Assembly (NCBI RefSeq): GCF_002563965.1
Contig: NZ_PDJF01000001.1
Coordinates: forward strand, 248,001 to 312,000
Direction: 5' to 3'
Source: Corynebacterium renale
Lineage (GTDB): Bacteria > Actinomycetota > Actinomycetes > Mycobacteriales > Mycobacteriaceae
Length of the DNA: 64,000 nt
In this document: positions 52,817-63,500 of the stretch, piece by piece
How the letters are laid out: every line of letters begins with the position of its first letter
Position numbering within the stretch: position 1 is the stretch's first letter
Notes under the pieces: model-generated
The model's database searches: none
The model's input: only the letters and a program-made list of their open reading frames with translations
Told to the model about the DNA's origin: nothing
Position numbers and translations under genes: made by a program

Positions 52817-53506
52817 ATGAGTTCTCATGACCAACAGAATTCCCGCGCCCTGGAGCCGAAGGGATCGCCGTCTGCGCGCTGGTGGGCGATCATCGTTGCT
52901 CTCCTGCTGCTGGCGGTTGCCGTAGTGACCGGCCGCGAGCTTTTGCTCCGCAATTTCGAGGGCATCAGGTGGGAAAGCTGGATCGACCCGGTGCTCGATA
53001 GCCTGGCAACGAACGACTATCACCAATGGATGACGATTGCCTCTGTCGTAGCTCTCGTCGTCGGCCTGATTTTCTTCATTGCCGGAGTGAAGCCACGCCC
53101 TCGTACCCATAGCGCAATTCCCGCCGAGGTGTCGTTATGGGCACGCCCAGTCGATATCGCGCGCCATCTCACTGCTTTCGCCAAACGCCAGCCGGGCGTA
53201 CAGAATGCTACGACGACAGTGCGTAAAAACAAGATCACCCAAGTGGTCACTATTCAAGCGAAGTCCACAACTGGCGAAGGTGCCCGCACCACAACCGACG
53301 CCGATGCAACGCAGGTGGCACACCATGCTGAGGCTGCTTCGGCGGCAGGCGGCAATTTGGATGTGCTTATCGACGACACCGCCACCCCAGCCTCGCCCTC
53401 GACACTTGCGCATCGCACCGCGGAAACCATCCGTGCTTATGCTACGAGTGTCTTCGGCGATAGTCGCACGATTGCTATTGACGTAAAGGAGGTCAGCAAT
53501 GAGTAA
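52817..53506 (+). CDS. DUF6286-type membrane protein
   Basis: 229 residues. Two transmembrane helices (about 22-42 and 70-91: WWAIIVALLLLAVAVVTGR, WMTIASVVALVVGLIFFIAG) flank an external loop containing GIRWESWIDPVLDSL, followed by a cytoplasmic domain (100-229) with VDIARHLTAFAKRQPGVQNA. This is the DUF6286 layout found in actinobacterial Asp23 clusters. AGGAGG precedes the ATG. It overlaps the next gene by 8 nt. Confidence 0.75.
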   Translation: MSSHDQQNSRALEPKGSPSARWWAIIVALLLLAVAVVTGRELLLRNFEGIRWESWIDPVLDSLATNDYHQWMTIASVVALVVGLIFFIAGVKPRPRTHSAIPAEVSLWARPVDIARHLTAFAKRQPGVQNATTTVRKNKITQVVTIQAKSTTGEGARTTTDADATQVAHHAEAASAAGGNLDVLIDDTATPASPSTLAHRTAETIRAYATSVFGDSRTIAIDVKEVSNE

Positions 53507-54056
53507 ACAACTTGCTGGCTGGGATCGATTCCTTCTTATTCTCCTTGGCCTCATTGCTCTCGCCGGCGGTGTGTACGGTGCGCTTGTGTATTTCCAGGTA
53601 CCACAGGTGATGGATTTCAACGCGCAATTTGACGCACGTCACCTTACTGATTTTGCCGCAACTGGCTGGATGGATGTGGCCCTCGGAGTGGTCACGTTAC
53701 TGTGCGTGATTCTTGGGCTCGCTTACTTGATTTCCAATCTCCGGGCCCGTCGCTTTAATAAGCGCCCCTCGTCAGCATCGAACGAGGACGGTTCCATCGA
53801 CATTGCTGTCGCACGTATCGCCGCGGCCGTCAGCACCCAACTGTCCGAGTTTCCGCGGGTTAACGACACGCGACATAAAGTCGCGATGGATCGTCACCGC
53901 CCCACGATGCAGTGGACTATTAAGGCCGACCCGACGATCGATATTAAAGCTCTCCGCTCTCACTTGCAGTCCGTGGAGCAGGACGTCCGCGCAGCAATCG
54001 GCGACATGGATATAGATACTCGGTTTATCCTCAATCTAGGACCCGTGGAAAGCTAA
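53499..54056 (+). CDS. AmaP-like alkaline shock membrane anchor protein
   Basis: 185 residues. Two transmembrane helices (about 8-31 and 56-78) enclose a short loop; the C-terminal 90 residues (VARIAAAVSTQLSEFPRVND, PTIDIKALRSHLQSVEQDVR) form a cytoplasmic alpha/beta domain. AmaP-type proteins anchor Asp23 at the membrane in other Gram-positives; assignment is by layout and neighbourhood. Its start overlaps the previous gene by 8 nt, and its 3' end overlaps the convergent gene by 26 nt. Confidence 0.75.
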   Translation: MSKQLAGWDRFLLILLGLIALAGGVYGALVYFQVPQVMDFNAQFDARHLTDFAATGWMDVALGVVTLLCVILGLAYLISNLRARRFNKRPSSASNEDGSIDIAVARIAAAVSTQLSEFPRVNDTRHKVAMDRHRPTMQWTIKADPTIDIKALRSHLQSVEQDVRAAIGDMDIDTRFILNLGPVES

Positions 54057-54732
54057 CGGGCCATACGGCTTCCACATCAGCGTAAACCTCTCCGTCTATG
54101 CGGAGGGGTTCACCTATTTCAACGGTGCCGAGGACCTGCCATGTCCGTTCCAATACCGACAAGGATCTGTTTCCCTTGTGCGCGATACGAAGCTTACCGC
54201 CGACGAATACGGAAGAGCCGTCAGCTAACTCAATCAGCCACGATCCACCGCCGCGGTTACGTTGAATCAGTCCGTTCAGAACGAAAGTCGGTTGCGAATA
54301 GGCGGTAATGAGACCAGCTATACCTAACACATGGACATTGCCGTCCCTGTCAGTAATTCGCACCGGTCGAGACCGCTGAATCAGTGGCTGGCCGCTGTAT
54401 TTCCAGGCAACAGGAATTGTCCCGGAATCCCGATTCACCACTATTGTCCGCTGCTCGGGTGAAACGACAAGCGATCCGCTATATGAACCCTCGCGTAGGG
54501 AGTTAAGCTCGACCGAGTAGATATCACTGCCGTGCGAAGAGACCCGCGCCGGATGGCGGCGTACTAATTCCTGCAGAACTGCCGCGATGTCTGCGTCTGA
54601 CGATCCCCACGAAATTCCTTGGTTCTCGAGTACACCCCATAGTTGGGCGAGGGTGAGGTCGGATTGCCCTTCCCAGGCCTCTTGGAGAATTCCGAGGATT
54701 GTTGGGATTCGCGTTGGATCGAGGTTGTCCAT
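54031..54732 (-). CDS. Hypothetical protein, helical N-terminus and beta-rich C-terminus
   Basis: 233 residues, not recognised. Residues 1-75 are helical with an HTH-like look (LTLAQLWGVLENQGISWGSS, DIAAVLQELVRRHPARVSSH). From 80 on, many short strands and small residues (SYSGSLVVSPEQRTIVVNRD, PVRITDRDGNVHVLGIAGLI) suggest a beta domain. No signal peptide, Cys or membrane helix. It lies behind the tuf terminator on the opposite side of the Asp23 cluster. A regulator of either neighbour is possible but unsupported. Confidence 0.65.
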   Translation of the reverse strand: MDNLDPTRIPTILGILQEAWEGQSDLTLAQLWGVLENQGISWGSSDADIAAVLQELVRRHPARVSSHGSDIYSVELNSLREGSYSGSLVVSPEQRTIVVNRDSGTIPVAWKYSGQPLIQRSRPVRITDRDGNVHVLGIAGLITAYSQPTFVLNGLIQRNRGGGSWLIELADGSSVFVGGKLRIAHKGNRSLSVLERTWQVLGTVEIGEPLRIDGEVYADVEAVWPVSFPRVLD

Positions 54733-54755
54733 GTGAGTCTACTGTAGTGATACTA

Positions 54756-54789
54756 AAGGACCCGCACACTCAGTGGTGTGCGGGTCCTT
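54756..54789 (-). terminator. Terminator after tuf
   Basis: A perfect 14-bp stem, AAGGACCCGCACAC (54756-54769) with GTGTGCGGGTCCTT (54776-54789), loop 6 nt; a short T-tract follows on the minus strand. Confidence 0.9.
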
Positions 54790-54825
54790 GGTTTAGGACT
54801 TAGGCCCTAGATCCTTCAAGTGTTA

Positions 54826-56016
54826 TTACTTGATGATCTTGGTGACGCGGCCAGCGCCAACGGTGCGGGAGCCTTCGCGGATAGCGAAGCGCAGGCCTTC
54901 GTCCATTGCGACAGGCTGGATCAGCTCAACGCGCATGTCTACGTTGTCACCAGGCATGACCATCTCGGTGCCCTCTGGGAGGTGCACAACGCCGGTCACG
55001 TCGGTGGTGCGGAAGTAGAACTGTGGACGGTAGTTGTCGAAGAATGGGGTGTGGCGGCCACCCTCGTCCTTGGACAGGACGTAGACAGAGCCCTCGAACT
55101 CAGAGTGAGGGGTGTAAGCGCCTGGCTTGATGATAACCTGGCCACGCTCGACATCCTCACGGCCGATGCCGCGGAGCAGCAGACCACAGTTGTCGCCAGC
55201 TTCGGTGTAGTCCAGCATCTTGCGGAACATCTCGATACCGGTGACGGTGGTCTTCTGGGACTTGTCCTTGATACCGATGATCTCAACTTCTTCGTTGACG
55301 TTGAGACGGCCACGCTCGACACGGCCGGTAACAACGGTACCGCGACCGGTAATGGTGAAGATGTCCTCGATAGGCATCAGGAATGGGTGGTCGATGTCGC
55401 GAACTGGGTCTGGGATGGAGTTGTCGCAAGCTTCCATCAGTTCGACGATGGAGTCAACCCACTTCTGCTCGCCGTTCAGGGCGCCCAGAGCGGAGATGTG
55501 AACGATAGGAGCTTCCTCATCGTAGTCCTGCTCTGCGAGCAGTTCACGGATTTCCATCTCGACGAGCTCGATGATTTCTTCGTCGTCGACCATGTCGCAC
55601 TTGTTCAGTGCAACGAGGATGTAAGGAACGCCGACCTGACGAGCAAGCAGAACGTGCTCACGGGTCTGAGGCATTGGGCCGTCGGTTGCAGCAACAACAA
55701 GAATAGCGCCGTCCATCTGTGCAGCACCGGTGATCATGTTCTTGATGTAGTCAGCGTGACCTGGAGCGTCGACGTGTGCGTAGTGACGCTTAGGGGTGTT
55801 GTACTCGACGTGGGAGATGTTAATGGTAATACCACGTTCCTTCTCCTCCGGCGCCTTGTCAATAGCGTCGTAAGCGAAGGACTCGTTCTCGTCCGGGTAC
55901 TGGTCAGCCAACACCTTGGTGATAGCTGCGGTGGTGGTGGTCTTACCGTGGTCAACGTGACCGATGGTACCAATGTTTACGTGCGGTTTATTACGCTCGA
56001 ACTTCGCCTTTGCCAC
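54826..56016 (-). CDS. tuf: Elongation factor Tu
   Basis: 396 residues, exact family length. G1 GHVDHGKT (19-26), the switch I ERGITIN, G3 DAPGH, G4 NKCD, and the domain II/III stretches [13 protein letters not shown] and [11 protein letters not shown]. It delivers aminoacyl-tRNA to the ribosome. No change at sites linked to kirromycin or elfamycin resistance is obvious by eye. Has its own promoter, separate from fusA. Confidence 0.99.
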   Translation of the reverse strand: MAKAKFERNKPHVNIGTIGHVDHGKTTTTAAITKVLADQYPDENESFAYDAIDKAPEEKERGITINISHVEYNTPKRHYAHVDAPGHADYIKNMITGAAQMDGAILVVAATDGPMPQTREHVLLARQVGVPYILVALNKCDMVDDEEIIELVEMEIRELLAEQDYDEEAPIVHISALGALNGEQKWVDSIVELMEACDNSIPDPVRDIDHPFLMPIEDIFTITGRGTVVTGRVERGRLNVNEEVEIIGIKDKSQKTTVTGIEMFRKMLDYTEAGDNCGLLLRGIGREDVERGQVIIKPGAYTPHSEFEGSVYVLSKDEGGRHTPFFDNYRPQFYFRTTDVTGVVHLPEGTEMVMPGDNVDMRVELIQPVAMDEGLRFAIREGSRTVGAGRVTKIIK

Positions 56017-56128
56017 TGTATGTCCTCCTGGACTTCGTGGTGGCTACGACTTTCGCAGCCACGAGATTTACATGTACAAACTGGCCATGTTTCGACCAGA
56101 TCTGCACTTACAATGTGCCAGTTACACA

Positions 56129-56157
56129 ATACTAGGTTTTAGTCACGGCTTTTTCAA
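56129..56157 (-). promoter_or_regulatory. tuf promoter
   Basis: Minus-strand TTGAAA (56152-56157) and TAGTAT (56129-56134), spacing exactly 17 bp; close to the corynebacterial vegetative consensus and the best promoter in the window. Confidence 0.8.
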
Positions 56158-56272
56158 GCCATGAAAGCCTTTCGGCCGTGACACTCGAACCCAAGTACTT
56201 CGGGTCGTCGTAACGGCCACGTCAACCTAACACCCTGGGGTGATATGTTCACGAGGCCGCTACGGCGGCCCA

Positions 56273-56310
56273 CGAGTAAAACGAGGTTTACTGGCGCCTC
56301 ATTTTACTCG
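56273..56310 (-). terminator. Terminator-like hairpin after fusA
   Basis: CGAGTAAAA (56273-56281) pairs with TTTTACTCG (56302-56310); an inner GAGG/CCTC pair extends it. The T-tract lies inside the distal arm. Confidence 0.6.
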
Positions 56311-56331
56311 CTGATTCGGTGAAGTACCGAA

Positions 56332-58458
56332 TTAGGCGTTGCCGTTACGCTCGTCGATGATCTCCTGAGCAACGTTGGATGGAACCTCTGCGTAGGAGTC
56401 GAAGACCATGGAGTAGTTTGCACGACCCTGGGTCTTGGAACGCAGGTCACCAACGTAGCCGAACATCTGGGACAGCGGCACCTTGGCCTTGACCAGCTTC
56501 GCACCAGCGCGGTCCTCCATGGAGGAAACCTGGCCACGACGGGAGTTAACGTCGCCGATAACTTCGCCCATGTACTCTTCCGGAGTGGTGATCTCGACTG
56601 CCATCAGTGGCTCAAGCAGAACTGGCTTAGCCTTTGCAACGCCAGCCTTGAGTGCCTGGGAGCCTGCAATCTTGAAGGCCATTTCGGAGGAGTCAACGTC
56701 GTGGTACTGGCCGTCTTCAAGGGTTGCCTTGATGTTGACCAGTGGGAAGCCAGCAAGGTAGCCGTACTGCATTGCGTCCTGAATACCTGCGTCGACAGAT
56801 GGGATGTATTCCTTTGGAATACGGCCACCGGTGACGGCATTCTCGAACTTGTAGGTTGCGGACTCGCCCTCTTCCAGGGTCTCAACCTCTGGGTTGTAAG
56901 GCTCGAAGGAGACGATGACCTTTGCGAACTGACCGGAGCCACCAGTCTGCTTCTTGTGGGTGTATTCCACGGAAGGAACAGCCTTGCGGATGGTCTCGCG
57001 GTATGCAACCTGCGGTGCACCAACGTTTGCCTCAACCTTGAACTCGCGCTTCATGCGGTCAACGAGGACGTCAAGGTGCAGCTCGCCCATGCCACCGATG
57101 ATGGTCTGGCCGGATTCTGCGTCAAGCTCAACGGTGAAGGTTGGGTCTTCTTCAGAAAGCTTCTGAATTGCGACGCCGAGCTTCTCCTGGTCGGACTTGG
57201 TCTTAGGCTCAACGGAAACCTTGATAACTGGATCCGGGAAGTCCATAGACTCAAGGATGATTGGGTCGTTAGCATCACACAGGGTGTCACCGGTGGTGGT
57301 GTCCTTCAGACCGATAACTGCGTAGATGTTACCAGCGTGTGCAACGTCAATCGGGTTTTCCTTGTTGGCGTGCATCTGGAAGATCTTGCCGATACGTTCC
57401 TTCTTCTCCTTGGTTGCGTTAGCAACGGAGTCACCTGGAGTCATGGTGCCGGAGTAGATACGAACGTAGGTCAGCTTACCGAAGAATGGGTGAACTGCGA
57501 TCTTGAACGCAAGTGCAGCCAGTGGGGACTCGTCGGAAGGCTTACGGGTGAGTTCCTCATCTGGGTGGTTTGGCTTGTGGCCGTGAACCTCGCCGATGTC
57601 CAGCGGGTTAGGCAGGAAGTCAACGACTGCGTCGAGGAGGGGCTGAACACCCTTGTTGCGGTATGCGGTGCCGCAGTAAACCGGGTAGATCTCCGAGTTG
57701 ACAACCATCTTGCGGATGCCTGCCTTGAGTTCTTCGATGGTCAGTTCTTCGCCACCGAAGTACTTCTCCATGAGCTCTTCGTCAGACTCAGCAACGGTTT
57801 CAACAAGCTTCTCGCGGTATTCGTTTGCCTTGTCGACGAGGTCCGCAGGGATCTCTTCGACGGTGGCCTCGGTACCAACCTCAACCTTGCCGCGCCAGGT
57901 CAGAGCCTTCATTTCGAGCAGGTCGACAACGCCGTCGAAGTCGTCCTCTGCACCGATTGGAAGCTGCATGACCAGTGGGCGTGCACCCAGGCGGTCTTCG
58001 ATGGTGCCGACGGTGTAGTAGAAATCTGCACCGAGCTTGTCCATCTTGTTGACGAAGCAGATACGTGGAACGTCGTACTTCGCAGCCTGACGCCACACCT
58101 GCTCGGACTGTGGCTCAACGCCTTCCTTGCCGTCGAAAACAGCAACTGCACCGTCGAGCACGCGCAGGGAACGCTCGACCTCAACGGTGAAGTCGACGTG
58201 GCCTGGGGTGTCGATGATGTTGATCTGGTTGCCGTTCCAGAAACAGGTGACTGCAGCGGAGGTAATGGTAATACCGCGCTCCTGCTCCTGCTCCATCCAG
58301 TCGGTGGTTGCGCCACCGTCGTGGGTCTCGCCGACCTTACGGTTAATGCCGGTGTAGAACAGGATACGTTCTGTGGTCGTTGTCTTACCGGCATCGATGT
58401 GGGCCATGATGCCGATGTTGCGGACCTTGTGGAGGTCCTTAAGCACGTCTTGTGCCAC
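56332..58458 (-). CDS. fusA: Elongation factor G
   Basis: 708 residues. P-loop AHIDAGKTT (19-27), switch [13 protein letters not shown]3 DTPGHVDF, G4 NKMDKLG; domain IV has the [11 protein letters not shown] stretch and the C-terminal [15 protein letters not shown]. It drives translocation. GTG 58458 gives [14 protein letters not shown] and the usual N-terminus; an upstream in-frame start adds 15 atypical residues. Upstream of it lie rpsL and rpsG. Confidence 0.98.
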   Translation of the reverse strand: MAQDVLKDLHKVRNIGIMAHIDAGKTTTTERILFYTGINRKVGETHDGGATTDWMEQEQERGITITSAAVTCFWNGNQINIIDTPGHVDFTVEVERSLRVLDGAVAVFDGKEGVEPQSEQVWRQAAKYDVPRICFVNKMDKLGADFYYTVGTIEDRLGARPLVMQLPIGAEDDFDGVVDLLEMKALTWRGKVEVGTEATVEEIPADLVDKANEYREKLVETVAESDEELMEKYFGGEELTIEELKAGIRKMVVNSEIYPVYCGTAYRNKGVQPLLDAVVDFLPNPLDIGEVHGHKPNHPDEELTRKPSDESPLAALAFKIAVHPFFGKLTYVRIYSGTMTPGDSVANATKEKKERIGKIFQMHANKENPIDVAHAGNIYAVIGLKDTTTGDTLCDANDPIILESMDFPDPVIKVSVEPKTKSDQEKLGVAIQKLSEEDPTFTVELDAESGQTIIGGMGELHLDVLVDRMKREFKVEANVGAPQVAYRETIRKAVPSVEYTHKKQTGGSGQFAKVIVSFEPYNPEVETLEEGESATYKFENAVTGGRIPKEYIPSVDAGIQDAMQYGYLAGFPLVNIKATLEDGQYHDVDSSEMAFKIAGSQALKAGVAKAKPVLLEPLMAVEITTPEEYMGEVIGDVNSRRGQVSSMEDRAGAKLVKAKVPLSQMFGYVGDLRSKTQGRANYSMVFDSYAEVPSNVAQEIIDERNGNA

Positions 58459-58668
58459 TTTTGTTACCCCAACTTCGAATAGTCGTGATGCCAGGGATGG
58501 CATCGGGTGTGTTCATTGTTGTGCCAGCGTAGAGCAACCACGCTTTATCCCATGGTGCACCGGCTGCCGAGTATCGGCAACTGGTGGGAGCTAATTTTAC
58601 TCCCATGAGAGCACTTAGCCCACCTGCAATTCGGCGATATCCGGTTGTGCGGTGGGCTGCGCTGCGAA

Positions 58669-59136
58669 TTACCAGCGGTAGTGTGCGAATGCGCGGTTGG
58701 CTTCTGCCATCTTGTGCATGTCTTCGCGACGCTTCACAGATGCACCGAGACCGTTGGACGCATCCAGGATCTCGTTAGCCAGACGCTCAATCATGGTGTT
58801 CTCACGACGAGCGCGGGAGAATGTGACCAACCAGCGCAGTGCCAGGGTGTTGGAGCGGTTCGGACGAACCTCAACTGGAACCTGGTAGGTTGCGCCACCG
58901 ACGCGGCGGGAACGAACCTCGAGGTCTGGGCGGATGTTGCCCAGAGCCTTGTCGAGGGTACCTACTGGGTCGGTACCGGTCTTCTCACGGCACTTTTCGA
59001 GGGCCGCGTAGACGATACGCTGCGCGGTGGACTTCTTGCCGTCCTGCAGGATCTTGTTTACCAGCTGGGTGACCAGCTCGGAGTCGTATACTGGGTCCTT
59101 GATAATAGGACGCTGAGGAGCACGTGACTTACGCAT
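58669..59136 (-). CDS. rpsG: 30S ribosomal protein S7
   Basis: 155 residues: [20 protein letters not shown], the [20 protein letters not shown] stretch and [20 protein letters not shown]. It organises the 3' major domain of 16S rRNA. 3 bp after rpsL; 210 bp, with a short GC-rich inverted repeat only, separate it from fusA. Confidence 0.98.
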   Translation of the reverse strand: MRKSRAPQRPIIKDPVYDSELVTQLVNKILQDGKKSTAQRIVYAALEKCREKTGTDPVGTLDKALGNIRPDLEVRSRRVGGATYQVPVEVRPNRSNTLALRWLVTFSRARRENTMIERLANEILDASNGLGASVKRREDMHKMAEANRAFAHYRW

Positions 59137-59139
59137 GTA

Positions 59140-59511
59140 TTACTTCTCCTTCTTTGCGCCGTAGCGGGAACGAGCCTGCTTACGATCCTTAACACCCTGG
59201 GTATCCAGTGCGCCACGGACAATCTTGTAACGAACACCTGGGAGGTCCTTCACACGACCACCACGCACAAGCACCATGGAGTGCTCCTGGAGGTTGTGGC
59301 CCTCACCTGGGATGTATGCGGAAACCTCAATGCCGGAGGTAAGGCGCACACGAGCGACCTTACGGAGAGCAGAGTTAGGCTTCTTAGGAGTGGTGGTGTA
59401 CACGCGGGTGCACACGCCACGACGCTGAGGGGAACCCTTCAGCGCAGCGGTTGCCACCTTGGTGGACTTATCGTGGCGGCCCTTACGGACCAGCTGCTGA
59501 ATAGTTGGCAT
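59140..59511 (-). CDS. rpsL: 30S ribosomal protein S12
   Basis: 123 residues. Decoding-centre protein. K43 in [12 protein letters not shown] and K88 in [11 protein letters not shown] are both wild type; changes there would give streptomycin resistance. AAGG precedes the ATG. First gene of the rpsL-rpsG unit. Confidence 0.98.
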   Translation of the reverse strand: MPTIQQLVRKGRHDKSTKVATAALKGSPQRRGVCTRVYTTTPKKPNSALRKVARVRLTSGIEVSAYIPGEGHNLQEHSMVLVRGGRVKDLPGVRYKIVRGALDTQGVKDRKQARSRYGAKKEK

Positions 59512-59649
59512 GACCTTCCTTAAAGGTTGGTTATCGTTTCATTCCCGTATGATCCAAACAGTGCCCACACATGCAAAAATAGAGGCTCTTCTTCGGGGCC
59601 CTACCGATGATGTCCAGGCACCGCGGAAGCGGTGTCAGACTCCCACCGC

Positions 59650-59690
59650 AAAAACGGGGGAACTCCGCGCAACTCTACGCGAAGTTCCCC
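59650..59690 (-). terminator. Rho-independent terminator after the 230-residue membrane protein gene
   Basis: Minus strand: GGGGAACTTCGCG with CGCGGAGTTCCCC, 8-nt loop, followed by CGTTTTTG. It isolates the membrane protein gene from rpsL. Confidence 0.9.
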
Positions 59691-59706
59691 TAATACGCAA
59701 ATTTGT

Positions 59707-60399
59707 TTAGATGATGCCAAAGCCTTTAACGAAGATCCACACAAAAACCACCGCTACAACACCCACGATGACCTTGGCTAACCAGTGGCCATAATTCACC
59801 ATGGACGTTGCTTCGCGCTCATTACCGATCGTGACACGGAAGTCCTCGTTATCCACGTAGAACATCTCCCATTTGAATTTCTTCGGATCATAGCTTTTCG
59901 GCTTATGGAAGGAATCCGCTTTACGACGTGCCTGCACCCGGCCCTTCGCATACCAGTAAAAGATGACCGCCAGCGCGATCAGCCACAGGGTGAGATACCA
60001 CCACGATGACCCGATGAAAAGCGCGGGAACCATGAGCGCCTCAAACCATACGACAAGGACTATGACGAGCGTTCCGGAGAGCTTAGCGAGCTCGTCGTGA
60101 AGCACTGCACGGCGCTTGACCTCACTTGCAAGCAGGCGTGGTTTGAACTTGTCGTCGCCGTCAAAATCTTGGCCTTGAAGCAGCGTGGCGGCCAGCATGA
60201 TGAGCCATATGAGGGCGGGAATGTAGCCCGTGGCTAGCGAAATACCCGTGGTATTAGCTGGGAATTCCACAAAGTAAGCGTCCCACGGATCCAGAATCTT
60301 GTCCCGGTTGAACAGTGAACCGAAAGCACATACCAAGATGATGCCCGCTGCGATGACGAACTGCGGGACGGGACGATAGCGCGCTACTTTCTCAGCCAT
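59707..60399 (-). CDS. Hypothetical membrane protein
   Basis: 230 residues with four or five transmembrane helices (about 13-31, 56-74, 108-126, 132-150 and 207-227). The cytoplasmic loops are basic (KGRVQARRKADSFHKPKSYD). A loop with WDAYFVEFPANTTG follows the first helix. No known family recognised. A TAAAGT box 7 nt before the ATG suggests a leaderless transcript. It lies between rpoC and rpsL. Confidence 0.75.
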   Translation of the reverse strand: MAEKVARYRPVPQFVIAAGIILVCAFGSLFNRDKILDPWDAYFVEFPANTTGISLATGYIPALIWLIMLAATLLQGQDFDGDDKFKPRLLASEVKRRAVLHDELAKLSGTLVIVLVVWFEALMVPALFIGSSWWYLTLWLIALAVIFYWYAKGRVQARRKADSFHKPKSYDPKKFKWEMFYVDNEDFRVTIGNEREATSMVNYGHWLAKVIVGVVAVVFVWIFVKGFGII

Positions 60400-60412
60400 G
60401 CCCGGTACTTTA
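60399..60412 (-). promoter_or_regulatory. Candidate -10 for a leaderless transcript
   Basis: Minus-strand TAAAGT (60407-60412) ends 7 nt before the ATG at 60399. Confidence 0.4.
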
Positions 60413-60473
60413 CCGGCTATTGGGATGACCTGTTACTTCACCTCCCTCTCCCCCGGTGGCGGCAACGGCAAAG

Positions 60474-60502
60474 GCCGGGCTCCACAGTATGTGGAACCCG
60501 GC
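60474..60502 (-). terminator. Rho-independent terminator after rpoC
   Basis: Minus strand: GCCGGGTTCCAC with GTGGAGCCCGGC (one G-T type mismatch), 5-nt loop, followed by CTTTG. It ends the rpoBC transcript. Confidence 0.85.
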
Positions 60503-60520
60503 CCTAGGCGCTCGACGGGA

Positions 60521-63500
60521 TTAGAGGCCGAGCTCGTCCAGTGGGACGGATGCGCCGGTGTACTCGCCGAAGTCGTCACCGTAAATGGAGTCGGTGTACG
60601 TCGGGATGGAGTACGCGGCGGTGCGTGCCGCTTCGGTCGGGGTGACCGTGATGTTGCGGTAGCGCGAGATACCGGTACCGGCCGGGATCAGCTTACCGAT
60701 GATCACGTTCTCCTTGAGACCGATCAGCTTGTCCGAACGCTTGTTAATCGCAGCGTCGGTGAGCACGCGGGTGGTCTCCTGGAACGATGCGGCCGACAGC
60801 CAGGACTCGGTTGCCAAGGAGGCCTTCGTGATACCCATGATCTCACTACGCAGCTCTGCCGGCTGGCCACCAGCTGCGATTGCTTCCGCGTTCGCAGCCT
60901 TCGCCTCGGAGAGATCTACGAGGGTACCTGGCAGGAAGTCCGTGGAACCGGACTCGATGACGGTACCGCGACGCAGCATCTGACGGATGATGATCTCGAT
61001 GTGCTTGTCGTGGATGGCCACACCCTGGGTACGGTACACAGCCTGAACCTCGTCGATGAGGTGCTGTTCCACACCACGACGGCCGAGGACCTCGAGTACG
61101 TCGTGCGGATCGGCAGCGCCACGCAGCAGGCGGTCGCCCACCTCGACGTGGTCGCCGTCGCGCAGCGAACGCTCGATCATGGCCTGCGGGTTGGATTCCA
61201 TCGGGCGACGGACCTGGGCCAGGCCCTGGCGGCGCGACAGTTTCTCGTAGACCACGTTGTCGGAGCCGTCGTCAGGCGTAATCGTCAACGTGTAGAAGTT
61301 GCCTTCTTCTTCCAGGTGGATCGTACCTGCGACGGAAGCAATCGGGGCGCAGTTCTTGGGAACGCGGGCCTCGAACAGCTCCTGGACACGTGGCAGACCA
61401 CCGGTAATGTCGCCACCGACACCACCCTGGTGGAACGTACGCATGGTCAGCTGGGTACCAGGCTCACCAATCGACTGTGCAGCGACGATGCCGACAGCCT
61501 CTCCGATGTCAACCTGGTGGCCGGAGGCCATGGACTTGCCGTAGCACTTAGCGCAGACGCCGGTTGGGGTCTGGCAGGTCATCACGGAGCGGACCTTGAT
61601 CTGCTCGATACCGGCATCGATGAGCTTCTGGATCGCAGCATCGGTGAGGTCGGAACCACCCTCGAGGACAACATTGCCCTCGGAGTCCTTGGCATCGGCT
61701 GCGAGAACACGGCCTGCCACAGAGGTCTCGATGAGCTCGTGACCACGGTAGCCGGTGACGTTGCCCGCAGCATCCTGAATTGCTTCCGCAACTGGGACGC
61801 GGATGCCCTGACGGGTACCACAGTCTTCTTCGCGGACGATGACGTCCTGCGCGACGTCAACAAGACGACGGGTCAGGTAACCGGAGTCAGCCGTACGCAG
61901 TGCGGTATCGGCCAGACCCTTACGGGAACCGTGCGAGTTGTTGAAGTACTCCAGAACCGAGAGGCCTTCGCGGAAGGAGGTGTTGATCGGACGGGTGATG
62001 TATTCACCACGCGAGTTCACGACCATGCCCTTCATACCGGCCAGGGTCCAAATCTGACGCATGTTACCGGCAGCACCGGACTTCACGATCATCGGAATTG
62101 GGTTGTCGTCTGGGTACAGCTTCTCGACGGCCTCGCCAACCTCGTCGGTCGCGGTCTTCCACAGCTCCACGAGACGGTCGTAACGCTCACGCTCGGTCAG
62201 CGCACCCTGCTGCCAGTACTTACGCTCAATCTGGCGAGCATCTGCCTCGTAGCGCTCCAAGATTTCTTCCTTGTTTGGAAGAACCAGAACGTCAGACATT
62301 GCGATGGTCACACCGGAACGCGTAGCCCAGTAGAAGCCGGCATCCTTCATCTTGTCCATCGTCTGCGCAACGGTGATCATCGGGTACTTGGCTGCGAGGT
62401 CGTTGATGACGTCGCCAAGCATGATGGTGTCACCGCCACCCTTACGGGCCATAACGCCCTCAAGGTATGGGTAGTCCCATGGAAGCAGCTCGTTGAACAT
62501 GACGCGCCCCAAGGTGGTGTGCGCCATCCAGGTCTGGCCCTTTTCCCAACCGTCGGGGAACTGCTCAGCCTCGATGTCAGCTGGCGGGCGCAGGTGGCTG
62601 ATGCGCACGTGGATCGGAGCCTGTAGGCCCAGAACGCCACGGTCGCGGGCCATGATGGCCTCAGCCATGGAGCTGTACACACCGGTTGCTGGGTGCTCGT
62701 CGGTTGCCTCGGAGTATGCGCCCTGGCCGCCGAACTCGTCCTCACCCTTAGCCATGGTCAGGTAGTAAAGACCGGTGACCATGTCCAGACGTGGCATAGC
62801 CAGTGGCTTACCGGATGCTGGGGAAAGAATGTTGTTCGATGCCAGCATCAGGATGCGGGCCTCAGCCTGAGCCTCGGCGGACAGCGGCAGGTGGACTGCC
62901 ATCTGGTCGCCGTCGAAGTCAGCGTTGAACGCCTCACAGGCCAGTGGGTGCAGCTGGATAGCCTTGCCCTCGACCAGCTTCGGTTCGAACGCCTGAATAC
63001 CCAGGCGGTGCAGCGTAGGTGCACGGTTCAGCATCACAGGGTGCTCGGAAATAGCCTCTTCGAGGACGTCCCACACCTCTGGACGCTGGCGTTCCACCAT
63101 GCGCTTTGCGCTCTTGATGTTCTGTGCGTAATCGTGCTCCACCAGACGCTTCATGACGAACGGCTTGAACAGCTCGAGCGCCATGAGCTTCGGCAGACCA
63201 CACTCGTGCAGCTTGAGCTGCGGGCCGACGATAATAACCGAACGGCCAGAGTAGTCAACACGCTTACCCAGCAAGTTCTGGCGGAAGCGACCCTGCTTAC
63301 CCTTAAGCAGATCAGACAGGGACTTCAGCGGACGGTTGCCCGGACCAGAAACCGGACGACCACGACGGCCGTTGTCGAACAGCGCGTCCACAGATTCCTG
63401 CAGCATGCGCTTCTCGTTGTTCACGATGATCTCTGGTGCGCCCAGTTCGATCATGCGCTTCAGACGATTGTTGCGGTTGATGACGCGGCGGTACAGGTCA

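Larger units (their letters stand above)
56017..56331. other. Intergenic region between fusA and tuf
   Basis: 315 bp without a gene. It contains the fusA terminator-like hairpins (one at 56273-56310 and a GGCCGC/GCGGCC stem near 56254-56270) and the tuf promoter with a leader of roughly 105 nt. Confidence 0.8.

Noticed and set aside
54820..56142. Plus-strand frame opposite tuf
   Set aside because: Antisense shadow of a highly expressed gene; no similarity to any protein.
56701..58482. Long plus-strand frame opposite fusA (about 590 codons)
   Set aside because: Antisense shadow of fusA with no domain; same reasoning as for rpoC.
60398..62626. Very long open frame on the plus strand opposite rpoC
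   Set aside because: It lies entirely antisense to a highly conserved gene, and its composition simply mirrors rpoC codon use at high GC. There is no ribosome-binding site or recognisable domain.
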